From Bacillota bacterium (GTDB taxonomy: Bacteria; Bacillota_E; Sulfobacillia; Sulfobacillales; Sulfobacillaceae): a stretch of 5,728 nt of DNA. This document shows, piece after piece, positions 1 to 5,728 of the stretch. The notes under the pieces are model-generated. The model was not told the DNA's origin, ran no database searches, and was given only the letters and a program-made list of their open reading frames with translations. Location of the stretch: contig JAKAAS010000148.1 in NCBI GenBank assembly GCA_021802225.1, positions 1 to 5,728 on the forward strand. Direction: 5' to 3'. Numbering within the stretch: the first letter of the stretch is position 1; each line of letters starts with the position of its first letter. The position numbers and the translations under genes were made by a program.

Positions 1-126
1 CAGCACGGAGAGGTCACACCTGCCAAGTCGGGCCACCCGCCACAGCGATGAGAGGACGCTGTTCTGCTCAATGTAGTGTAATTGGGAGTGGGCGCACGTC
101 CTATGGGCAAAACATAACGTCTATGC

Positions 127-154
127 TAGACTTTCTGTGCAACTTGCATATATC
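127..154 (+). promoter_or_regulatory. Weak candidate sigma-A-type promoter for the PucR-family gene
   Basis: TAGACT (127-132) and TATATC (149-154) each match 4 of 6 bases of the -35 and -10 consensus and are 16 bases apart. Transcription would start near 161, almost on top of the ribosome binding site, which makes this only marginally plausible. An alternative -10, TATGCT at 122-127, has no recognisable -35 partner. The rest of positions 1-174 shows no gene I can support: the short open frames there overlap the regulator start or lack a ribosome binding site. Confidence 0.2.
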
Positions 155-161
155 GAAAAAT

Positions 162-168
162 GGGAGGA
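162..168 (+). promoter_or_regulatory. Ribosome binding site that fixes the PucR-family start
   Basis: GGGAGGA lies 6 bases before the ATG at 175, ideal spacing for a Shine-Dalgarno sequence. The other in-frame ATG, at 160, overlaps this motif and has no comparable site upstream. Position 175 is therefore the preferred start. Confidence 0.8.
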
Positions 169-174
169 TTGTTC

Positions 175-1635
175 ATGGTGACCGTGGCGAATTGCCTGGA
201 TCTGCCCGATCTGAGTGCCTGCAAGGTAATTGCCGGGCAGCAAGGACTCAGTCGCTTGGTAAAATTGGCACACGTGATCGATCTGTCTGACATGACTCCA
301 TGGGCTGATGCTCATATGCTGATTCTGACCACAGGCCAGCAACTGAGCGGTTATCCCACGTGGCCCCGGCTCATTGAGCGTTTGGACCAGCAACAGGTGG
401 CAGGATTGTTGTGTGCTCTCGGGCCTTACATGGTCAGTTTGCCGGACGAAGCGGTCGCGGCAGCCGAAGCCCACCAATTCCCCCTCATCACCGTGCCGTG
501 GTCTCAGCCTTTTATGCGGATCAGTGAAAGCATTCATGCATTAGTGATTTCTTCGTACCTGGATAAGCTGCAGCGCCTTCAACAGTGGCAATATCAATTT
601 GCCCGCCAGGCAGTTCACTCCCGCAGCCTCAGCGATTTTCTGCGTGAGGTGTCATCCGCTTTGCAAACGCCCCTCGTGCTTGAAGATTCAGCGGGTCACT
701 GTTTGATTAGCGCCGGACAATTTGATCCGCCGGCCGCGAGAGTCCCCGTTCTGAGCGCCGACGACGTCGTCTACTACCTCTCTTTCCCTGCTCAGATCCG
801 AAGCGATCCGTACCGCTACCAGGCCCTCGAGCATGCCGCGTTGCTGGCCGCCATGCGGCTGATGAAAAATCAGGTAAAAAGCGATACGGAGCGGCGCCTC
901 CGGTCATCGTTGTTTGATGCCCTGCTAGAAGGCACGGCGCCCACGGCAGGCCTCTCGGTGAAGCGTGCGGATCTACTGGGACTGCATCCCGACACGCCGT
1001 ACTCCCTTCTCGTCCTGTCAAAAGAAGAGCCGCAGGAGGACTTTGATCCTCTCCAGGAGGATCAGCATCATCAATGGCTCAGCACCGCACTCAAATCCTT
1101 TAATCCCGTTGTCACTGCCTCTGGCCGGTTCTGGGCCGTCGCGCTTAAACCCCCGCGTCCCAACTTGTCGGAGCTGGAAAGCGCACTGGCCGAGTGGCGC
1201 CGGAAATTTTCATGGACACGGGGGGTGCTGTCAGAACCGCTGATTCTCCAAGATACCGCCCGGACATTCGACTCCTTGCGCCACCTGTGCGAATTTGCCC
1301 CTACAGGCCATGTCACTCCCGCTCAGGACCTTCTCTTTTACCGCGCTCTGCAGTCTCTGCCGGCGCCGGTCATGGAGGAATTCTTTCGCCTGACATGGCA
1401 GAAGATTGATGATGCTGCGCTGCGTACGACACTGCAGCAGCTCATAGCCTACCGGGGCTCCCTAACCGGTGCCGCACGGAGCCTGGGCATTCACCGCAAT
1501 ACGCTGCGCAGCCGCATCAGCCGTCTGGAAACCTGTCTGCAAAGACCGCTAACCAATGAGCTTCTGTCACAGTTGGAGCTAACGTGGTCATGGCACCACC
1601 TGCACGCACTCAGCAGCGAATCGCTAAGCGATTGA
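175..1635 (+). CDS. PucR-family transcriptional regulator
   Basis: The 486-residue product has the full PucR architecture. An N-terminal PucR/purine-catabolism regulatory domain spans about residues 8-125 (it begins VANCLDLPDL and contains ILTTGQQL near 50-57). A middle CdaR/GGDEF-like ligand-sensing region spans about 150-375. The C-terminal helix-turn-helix spans about 415-470, with the family hallmark GAARSLGIHRNTLRSRI at 432-448. The length is typical. Family members are cytoplasmic DNA-binding proteins, often activators, controlling use of purines, amino acids or related nitrogen compounds. This gene converges with the permease and lies two genes from a GabT-like transaminase, so I infer that it controls that pair. 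A PucR-type GabR is known as an activator of 4-aminobutyrate genes in Corynebacterium glutamicum. The effector cannot be read from the sequence. The family call is firm; the target is inference. Confidence 0.93.
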   Translation: MVTVANCLDLPDLSACKVIAGQQGLSRLVKLAHVIDLSDMTPWADAHMLILTTGQQLSGYPTWPRLIERLDQQQVAGLLCALGPYMVSLPDEAVAAAEAHQFPLITVPWSQPFMRISESIHALVISSYLDKLQRLQQWQYQFARQAVHSRSLSDFLREVSSALQTPLVLEDSAGHCLISAGQFDPPAARVPVLSADDVVYYLSFPAQIRSDPYRYQALEHAALLAAMRLMKNQVKSDTERRLRSSLFDALLEGTAPTAGLSVKRADLLGLHPDTPYSLLVLSKEEPQEDFDPLQEDQHHQWLSTALKSFNPVVTASGRFWAVALKPPRPNLSELESALAEWRRKFSWTRGVLSEPLILQDTARTFDSLRHLCEFAPTGHVTPAQDLLFYRALQSLPAPVMEEFFRLTWQKIDDAALRTTLQQLIAYRGSLTGAARSLGIHRNTLRSRISRLETCLQRPLTNELLSQLELTWSWHHLHALSSESLSD

Positions 1636-1693
1636 TAACTGCTTCCATTTCAATTTCCAACCAGCCCCGCCGCCCATGACACCCAGTCCCCGC

Positions 1694-1724
1694 CACAGGC
1701 CAAGGCTTTCTTGTTGTTCCTGTG
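1694..1724. terminator. Possible hairpin between convergent genes
   Basis: The 89-base gap between the two converging stop codons contains CACAGG (1694-1699) pairing with CCTGTG (1719-1724). An inner 4-bp stem, CAAG/CTTG (1701-1704 with 1710-1713), encloses a GCTTT loop. The structure could slow polymerase from either side. No T-run follows on either strand, so a classic intrinsic terminator is not supported. Confidence 0.25.
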
Positions 1725-3143
1725 TCACTCGTCTGCAATAATGCTTCCCACGCGGTCAGCCAGGTCGGGAATTTGCCTCCGGCGGATGACTCCGTAGACA
1801 AACGCCAGGACTAGCATCCCTAGGACAATCCACGGGAATTCATTGAACGGTGCCGGCTGACCCGGCTCAATCAGTCCCCACAAAGGCAAAATGAGGGCAA
1901 TTGTGCCACCGACCGGAATAATTAGGTGGCGCACCCACGAAAATTGCGCGCGGGCCTCACGCAAATAATAGACCGGCAAGGCAATATTGAGCACCAGATA
2001 CACCAGTGCTATGGGAATCGTGCCCAGCGTGGCAATGACGCCAGCAATGGCAAGCGGCGACCCATGGCTGACCCAAATGAGGGTCATGGCGAGCGAGACG
2101 CCCAAGTACACAAAGATCGCGACAGCCGGGGTTCCGTGTCGGCTGACACGGCCCAACACGGATGGCAGCAGTCCTTCGCGGCCCGCACTAAAAATCATCC
2201 GCGCCTGCGCATTTGTCGCCCCGATCAGCGAGGCGAATGTGCTGGTGAGTCCCGCTAGATAGACGAGAATGGCGAAGGGTCCCAGCGCCCTAGTCGCGGC
2301 GGCGACAAACGGCACCGACTGATTGGCAATGAGGGTGGCATGGTCATGAAAAGCAATCGATGTGATCCATGCCATCAAGAGATACACCACGGTCACAAAG
2401 ACCGTAGCCGTGTAAATCGCGATAGGCACTGCGTGGCGGGGATTTTTGGTTTCTTCCACCATGGCTCCGGGATTGCCGACACCAATGAACAAGAAGACCG
2501 CTAAGGGAAAGGCCAACCCAATTCCCGCCAGCCCGTTTTTGATGTGAGCGGGATTAAAACTGCTGAAGGACAGATCATGCAGGTGCGTGGCTATAATCGC
2601 GATCATACTCACAAGAATCAGCAGCAGTTCAAAGGCAAACATCGCTACCGCCCACCTGGTGGAGATCTTCACCCCGCGGTAGACTAGGAAGGCGACAAAC
2701 AGGACGAGCACAACCGAAATAATCTCCCAGGGGACGACGACATGAAGAAACTGGCTTAAAATGAGAGCCGTCCACCCACCTAAGACAGCGATCACAAAGC
2801 CTACCGCAACAATAAAGCCGAATCCCAGGGCCCACGCGGCCATCACTCCAGGGATAGCTCCGAATGTCTTTCCAATGTACGAAATATAGGATCCCGCGCT
2901 AGGGGTAACCCGCGTAAATTCCACCAGGCTATTGATCTTCAAGAGAATGACGATGGCCGCGACGACAATGGCTAAAGGGCTGGCCACGCCGGCGGCTGCG
3001 GCAATAGTGGCAAAAGAAAAGAAAAAACTCATCGCTGGCGCCGTATTCGCCAGGGACACGGCGGTAATGTCAGCCGTGGTCAGCGTGTTCTTATTCAACC
3101 GTTCCACAGGTCTGCGGCGAGATGTTGGCTCAGTTCGTTTCAT
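1725..3143 (-). CDS. APC-superfamily amino acid permease, possibly for 4-aminobutyrate
   Basis: This 472-residue polytopic membrane protein has about 12 hydrophobic segments by eye (roughly 30-50, 54-75, 97-125, 138-155, 164-186, 206-226, 240-262, 278-303, 338-356, 364-388, 406-425, 436-453) and a basic N-terminus. Family motifs are TPSAGSYISYIGKTFG (80-95, TM2-TM3 loop), EETKNPRHAVP (230-240, after TM6) and FSAGREGLLPSVLGRVSRHGTP (about 318-339, after TM8). These identify an APC amino acid/polyamine/organocation importer in the cytoplasmic membrane. The start at 3143 is chosen because AAGGGAGG precedes it by 7 bases; the frame stays open 71 codons further upstream, but that stretch looks non-coding. 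The gene follows gabT on the same strand after 227 bases, suggesting shared use and perhaps partial co-transcription. TM6 has Gly223 where relatives usually carry Glu. The family is secure; the substrate is inferred only from the neighbour. Confidence 0.92.
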   Translation of the reverse strand: MKRTEPTSRRRPVERLNKNTLTTADITAVSLANTAPAMSFFFSFATIAAAAGVASPLAIVVAAIVILLKINSLVEFTRVTPSAGSYISYIGKTFGAIPGVMAAWALGFGFIVAVGFVIAVLGGWTALILSQFLHVVVPWEIISVVLVLFVAFLVYRGVKISTRWAVAMFAFELLLILVSMIAIIATHLHDLSFSSFNPAHIKNGLAGIGLAFPLAVFLFIGVGNPGAMVEETKNPRHAVPIAIYTATVFVTVVYLLMAWITSIAFHDHATLIANQSVPFVAAATRALGPFAILVYLAGLTSTFASLIGATNAQARMIFSAGREGLLPSVLGRVSRHGTPAVAIFVYLGVSLAMTLIWVSHGSPLAIAGVIATLGTIPIALVYLVLNIALPVYYLREARAQFSWVRHLIIPVGGTIALILPLWGLIEPGQPAPFNEFPWIVLGMLVLAFVYGVIRRRQIPDLADRVGSIIADE

Positions 3144-3150
3144 GAGAACG

Positions 3151-3158
3151 CCTCCCTT
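3151..3158 (-). promoter_or_regulatory. Ribosome binding site that fixes the permease start
   Basis: On the minus strand AAGGGAGG is followed by 7 bases and then the ATG at 3143. This strong site argues against the longer reading frame that could begin at 3356. Confidence 0.85.
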
Positions 3159-3194
3159 ACCATAATCGCTGAAAGATGGATCTGATGAAACAGG

Positions 3195-3215
3195 ACGGAC
3201 CAAGACCAAGTCCGT
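3195..3215 (-). repeat. Inverted repeat in the permease leader
   Basis: ACGGAC (3195-3200) and GTCCGT (3210-3215) form a perfect 6-bp stem around a 9-base loop, about 36 bases upstream of the permease Shine-Dalgarno sequence. The loop and 3' arm on the minus strand contain a tandem TTGGTC repeat. It could be an operator or an RNA hairpin; nothing distinguishes these possibilities. Confidence 0.3.
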
Positions 3216-3297
3216 AGGAAGGATGTAAGGCAAAATGGTCACCACGGTGTGCACAAAGATGGGTAGCCTTTCTTCAGGTAGGCTCCTGTCTTCCCCG

Positions 3298-3324
3298 GGC
3301 GGCCTCTTCGATAAGAAGGCCGCC
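3298..3324 (-). repeat. GC-rich hairpin between gabT and the permease
   Basis: GGCGGCCT (3298-3305) pairs perfectly with AGGCCGCC (3317-3324). Three further pairs, CTT with AAG, continue inside a single bulged A (3316) and close a CGAT loop. The stem sits 46 bases past the gabT stop, where a terminator or mRNA-stabilising processing hairpin would be expected. No T-run follows on either strand, so an intrinsic terminator is doubtful. It may protect the gabT message or weaken read-through into the permease. Confidence 0.45.
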
Positions 3325-3370
3325 GAACGAGAAGAGAAGACCGCACTCGCTGCCAATGGGGCGTTTAACT

Positions 3371-4705
3371 CTAAAGCATGGCGGCTTGAACCTGGCGCGA
3401 GGCGTAAGTCAAAGCCTCATCCATAATCTGCAGGCCTTTGTCCAGCTCGCCGTCACTTGTCGAAAGGGGCATAAGCGTACGGATGACGTGATTGTCCATT
3501 CCCGCCCGCATGACAATCAGTCCATGTTTATAAGCATAAGTGGCAAAATGCTCTGCCGCGAGTGCTGACGGCACTCGCGATTCTTGCGACTCGACCAATT
3601 CCAAAGCCGCCATGGGTCCCAACCCCCGCGCCTCTCCGACAATATCATAGCGGTCATGAAAGGATTGGAATCGCGCTTGGACCTTTTGGCCCATACGTTC
3701 GGCGCTTTCAAGCCACCGGGGGTTTTGCTCAAATTCCTCCACAACGGCCAATGCCGCGGCGAGAGCCAAGGGATTCCCGCCGTAGGTGCCTCCCAACCCT
3801 CCCACGGGGGGCGCATCCATAATCTCCGCGCGCCCAACCACTGCGGACAGGGGAAGCCCAGCCGCCAAGGATTTTGCCACCGTCATTAAATCCGGTTCGA
3901 CGCCCGTGTGTTCGCATGCAAACAGTTTTCCTGTCCGTCCGAATCCCGATTGAATTTCATCGGCGATTAACAGGATTCCGTGCTGTGCGGTAATCTCGCG
4001 CAGCCGTGGCAAAAAGTCTGCAGGGGGCACAATAAAGCCGCCCTCCCCCGCCACTGGCTCGACGATGACTCCCGCCACTTGCTCAGCTGGAATTTCCGTG
4101 CGAAAGAGTTCCAGCAGGCGCTCAGCGGCAATCCGTCCGTAGCCGGGCTGGCCGCCGATCGGGTCGCGATAGGGGTACGGGTAGGGAATGTGGTAGATTT
4201 CTGGAGCCATGGGACCAAACCCGGCGCGGTAAGGCTTCGCTTTGCCGGTGAGAGTCATGGTCAGCAGGGTCCGGCCGTGAAAGCCGTAGGTGAAAGCCAC
4301 AATGGCAGGTCTGCCGGTATAGCTGCGCGCGATTTTTACAGCATTCTCAACAGCTTCAGCTCCCGAATTGATAAAAAGCACTTTTTTCGCCCAAGATCCC
4401 GGAGTGATAGCGGCAAGGCGTTCAGCTAAGGCGATATATGGCTCATAAGGCAAGACATTGACCGAGGTGTGAAGATATCGGTCCAATTGCTGGCGTATGG
4501 CCTGCAGGACAAAGTCCGGCCGGTGTCCTAAATTTTGCACCCCGATGCCGCCAGCGAAATCCAGATACTCATTGCCGTCCACATCCCAGATGCGGGACCC
4601 TTCGGCGCGCGCCACAAAAATAGGTGTGGCATGGCTGACACCTCGCGGCACTGCAGATTCCCGGCGGCGCATAAGCTCCTTGGAGCAGGGTCCTGGAATA
4701 GACAT
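3371..4705 (-). CDS. gabT: 4-aminobutyrate aminotransferase (class III, GabT-like)
   Basis: This 444-residue PLP enzyme is expected to move the amino group of 4-aminobutyrate to 2-oxoglutarate, giving succinate semialdehyde and glutamate in the cytoplasm. It aligns with E. coli GabT (recalled from memory) almost end to end, from SKELMRRRESAVPRGV (8-23) through GGIGVQNLGH (52-61) to the C-terminus. Visible key residues are SGAEAVENAVKIAR for the phosphate-binding region (114-127), FHGRT with Arg145 (142-146), IVEPVAGEGGF with Glu216 (214-224), ADEIQSGFGRTG with Asp249 and Gln252 (248-259), the Schiff-base Lys278 in TVAKS, and Thr307 in GGTYGGNP (305-312). These correspond to E. coli Ile50, Arg141, Glu211, Asp239, Gln242, Lys268 and Thr297, all conserved. 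The ATG at 4705 has AAAGGGGAG 8 bases upstream. No gabD is adjacent in the window. 5-Aminovalerate or beta-alanine are alternative substrates. Confidence 0.93.
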   Translation of the reverse strand: MSIPGPCSKELMRRRESAVPRGVSHATPIFVARAEGSRIWDVDGNEYLDFAGGIGVQNLGHRPDFVLQAIRQQLDRYLHTSVNVLPYEPYIALAERLAAITPGSWAKKVLFINSGAEAVENAVKIARSYTGRPAIVAFTYGFHGRTLLTMTLTGKAKPYRAGFGPMAPEIYHIPYPYPYRDPIGGQPGYGRIAAERLLELFRTEIPAEQVAGVIVEPVAGEGGFIVPPADFLPRLREITAQHGILLIADEIQSGFGRTGKLFACEHTGVEPDLMTVAKSLAAGLPLSAVVGRAEIMDAPPVGGLGGTYGGNPLALAAALAVVEEFEQNPRWLESAERMGQKVQARFQSFHDRYDIVGEARGLGPMAALELVESQESRVPSALAAEHFATYAYKHGLIVMRAGMDNHVIRTLMPLSTSDGELDKGLQIMDEALTYASRQVQAAML

Positions 4706-4713
4706 GGTCTCGA

Positions 4714-4722
4714 CTCCCCTTT
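4714..4722 (-). promoter_or_regulatory. Ribosome binding site of gabT
   Basis: AAAGGGGAG on the minus strand is separated by 8 bases from the ATG at 4705. It supports that start over the internal Met at residue 12. Confidence 0.8.
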
Positions 4723-4741
4723 CTTACTGGAATTATTGAAT

Positions 4742-4770
4742 AATTTAGAGGATAGAGCCGGGAGGCACAA
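4742..4770 (-). promoter_or_regulatory. Candidate sigma-A-type promoter for gabT
   Basis: Reading the minus strand, TTGTGC (4770-4765) and TAAATT (4747-4742) are separated by exactly 17 bases. They match 3 of 6 and 4 of 6 consensus bases. Transcription would start near 4735, leaving a leader of about 30 bases that carries the Shine-Dalgarno sequence. A weak -35 fits a promoter that needs an activator, but the match is modest. Confidence 0.35.
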
Positions 4771-4828
4771 TAGGCATCTTGATTAAATGTATAGGATGAT
4801 GCTGTGCAATATGCCTTGGACGGCTCCG

Positions 4829-4859
4829 CGTCACGGCGATAAGCCCCGGCGCCCTGACG
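4829..4859. repeat. Interrupted inverted repeat upstream of gabT
   Basis: CGTCACGGCG (4829-4838) is mirrored by CGCCCTGACG (4850-4859): 9 of 10 positions pair, with one mismatch, around an 11-base centre. It lies about 60 bases upstream of the candidate gabT -35 element, a plausible place for an activator operator or a hairpin in a longer leader. No known operator consensus is recognised. Confidence 0.4.
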
Positions 4860-4901
4860 AACCATTCCGTCTTCAAGGCACAGGGGTATAAGAACTTTTC
4901 C

Positions 4902-4940
4902 CGCGACATTCCTCGCGTCACCGTAAGGGATCGCCGCGAG
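4902..4940. repeat. Overlapping, mutually exclusive inverted repeats
   Basis: CGCGA (4902-4906) can pair with TCGCG (4913-4917). The same right arm, CTCGCG (4912-4917), can instead pair with CGCGAG (4935-4940). The two stems share an arm and cannot form together. The octamer CGCGTCAC at 4914-4921 recurs at 4827-4834, inside the other inverted repeat. This could be a multi-site operator or alternative RNA folds; no function is demonstrated. It is part of the 319-base gene-free stretch 4706-5024. Confidence 0.3.
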
Positions 4941-4978
4941 CACAGAGCAGAATTAAGATAGTTCGGGGTAAAACCGCA

Positions 4979-4995
4979 AGATTTCTTAAAAATCT
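4979..4995 (-). terminator. Weak putative terminator after the SDR gene
   Basis: AGATTT and AAATCT form a perfect 6-bp stem with a 5-base loop, 30 bases past the SDR stop. On the minus strand it is followed by CTTGCGGTTTTA, which has only a short T-run displaced by several bases. The stem is AT-rich and weak. AACCGC occurs as a direct repeat on either side of the hairpin (4972-4977 and 4997-5002). Confidence 0.3.
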
Positions 4996-5024
4996 CAACC
5001 GCTTCCTATCCGCTGCAGCGCACG

Positions 5025-5728
5025 CTACCTGTCCTCTGGCCTCGTGCCCGCCAAGCCAGCTGCGGAGTAGTAATTCAGTGTCAACCCACCATCAATTTTA
5101 AGATGAGTCCCGGTAATATAGGGTTCGCTGCAGAGATATACAGCTGCCCGCCCTGTCTCTTCCGGGGTGCACAGTCGGCCCAGCGGCAAGGTCTTTGACG
5201 CCTGCCGCATGCTTTCTGCAGAGTGCCAGCGGTGCTCACCCTCGGTTTCAACCCAACCCGGCTCCAGCACGTTCACCCGGATGCCGTAGGACATGAGTTC
5301 GGTGGCTAGTGACAGTGCCATCTGGTGCTGGGCAGATTTTACAATCCGGTAATCCATTCCGCCCGCGTATGGCAGGTAAGCCCATGGCGACGTCATCTGG
5401 ATAATCGATCCGTGGACCTTGTGGGAAACCATCCGGCTGGCAAATACCTGGAGCGCGTGAAAGGCGCCGTAGATTCCCACATCAACCGCTTGCACCAGTT
5501 CTTCCAACGGTGTGTCCAGCAGGGTGTGCCGCTGGCTTGTGACCGCATTGGAGACAACAATAGACACCGGCCCCCACAGGGACTCAACGCGGTCGGCCAT
5601 CTCCTCCATTCCCGGCCGATCTCTCACGTCTGTCCGCACGTACAAGGCACGTACCCCCAAGGACTCCAGTTCCGCCAGCAAGGGCTGGACCTCTTCGGGG
5701 TCGCGGATATCATTCACGCAAATATCTG
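5025..5728 (-). CDS. Short-chain dehydrogenase/reductase, 5' end outside the window
   Basis: About 234 codons of an NAD(P)-dependent SDR are present. The N-terminal TGxxxGIG cofactor motif is missing because the gene runs off the right edge: upstream of the GTG at 5717 the frame continues as DIC before VNDIRD, the usual second Rossmann strand. Counting from that GTG, visible elements are TDVRD (29-33, adenine-pocket Asp), SNAV (56-59, variant of NNAG), Ser110, Tyr123 and Lys127 of the catalytic triad (YRIVK), LEPGWVETEGE (151-161) and the C-terminal TGTHLKIDGG (202-211). The tetrad Asn position reads Gly81 (DVGIYGAF). The PGW..T.GE segment recalls glucose-1-dehydrogenase-like SDRs acting on sugars or polyols, but the substrate is unknown. 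The gene is co-directional with gabT across a 319-base gap, so an operon is uncertain. It may be unrelated to 4-aminobutyrate use. Confidence 0.9.
   Translation of the reverse strand, partial: DICVNDIRDPEEVQPLLAELESLGVRALYVRTDVRDRPGMEEMADRVESLWGPVSIVVSNAVTSQRHTLLDTPLEELVQAVDVGIYGAFHALQVFASRMVSHKVHGSIIQMTSPWAYLPYAGGMDYRIVKSAQHQMALSLATELMSYGIRVNVLEPGWVETEGEHRWHSAESMRQASKTLPLGRLCTPEETGRAAVYLCSEPYITGTHLKIDGGLTLNYYSAAGLAGTRPEDR

Noticed and set aside
1..51. Possible C-terminal tail of a gene ending in TGA at 49-51
   Set aside because: Only 16 codons are visible and nothing in them is recognisable, so it cannot be told from chance.
160..174. Earlier ATG at 160 for the PucR-family gene
   Set aside because: The only good ribosome binding site (162-168) lies downstream of it and is correctly spaced for 175.
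48..290. Short plus-strand open frame at the left end
   Set aside because: It has no ribosome binding site, its product resembles no family I know, and it overlaps the well-supported regulator gene in another frame.
3144..3356. A 71-codon in-frame extension of the permease to an ATG at 3356
   Set aside because: A strong Shine-Dalgarno sequence sits 7 bases before the ATG at 3143, the extension does not resemble an APC permease N-terminus, and it covers a hairpin-bearing leader.
3144..3370. A known riboswitch (c-di-AMP, glycine, guanidine) or T-box in the permease leader
   Set aside because: None of the conserved cores I remember for these classes could be laid onto the sequence. The GTGGTGACC stretch does not match the T-box motif.
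4569..4943. A 124-codon minus-strand open frame across the gabT upstream region
   Set aside because: It overlaps the gabT coding sequence in another frame, spans the candidate promoter, and its predicted protein shows no recognisable domain.
5714..5717. GTG at 5717 as the true start of the SDR
   Set aside because: The frame continues upstream to the edge with the expected second-strand sequence, and an intact SDR needs a Rossmann glycine motif before this point.

Overview
The window looks like ordinary bacterial chromosome carrying one small nitrogen/amine-utilisation neighbourhood. The base composition is moderately GC-rich (mid-50s % by eye). The Shine-Dalgarno sequences are strong and purine-rich (GGGAGGA, AAGGGAGG, AAAGGGGAG), and the leaders resemble those of Gram-positive (Firmicutes-like) bacteria. 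An acidophilic or thermophilic Firmicute such as Sulfobacillus or a relative is my guess, not something the sequence proves. I see no rRNA, tRNA, CRISPR array, insertion sequence, phage gene or other mark of a mobile island.

Layout from left to right: positions 1-174 are upstream DNA with no gene I can support. A PucR-family transcriptional regulator runs rightward (175-1635). After an 89-base gap it faces the 3' end of an APC-superfamily amino acid permease on the opposite strand (1725-3143). Upstream of the permease on the same strand, behind a 227-base untranslated gap with hairpins, lies a class III aminotransferase that closely resembles GabT, 4-aminobutyrate transaminase (3371-4705). 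A 319-base intergenic region with a candidate promoter and several inverted and direct repeats separates it from a short-chain dehydrogenase/reductase (5025 to the right edge). The first part of that SDR gene, including its Rossmann glycine motif, lies outside the window.

The likely story is uptake of 4-aminobutyrate or a related omega-amino acid by the permease, then transamination by GabT to a semialdehyde. The PucR protein is the obvious candidate regulator. No succinate-semialdehyde dehydrogenase (gabD) is present here, so the second catabolic step must be encoded elsewhere, or the semialdehyde must be handled differently. Whether the SDR belongs to the pathway cannot be decided from this sequence.

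I found no convincing undescribed system. The points most worth a second look are the PucR/GabT/permease pairing, the structured gaps before the permease and before gabT, and substitutions at two normally conserved positions (permease TM6 Glu to Gly; SDR tetrad Asn to Gly).
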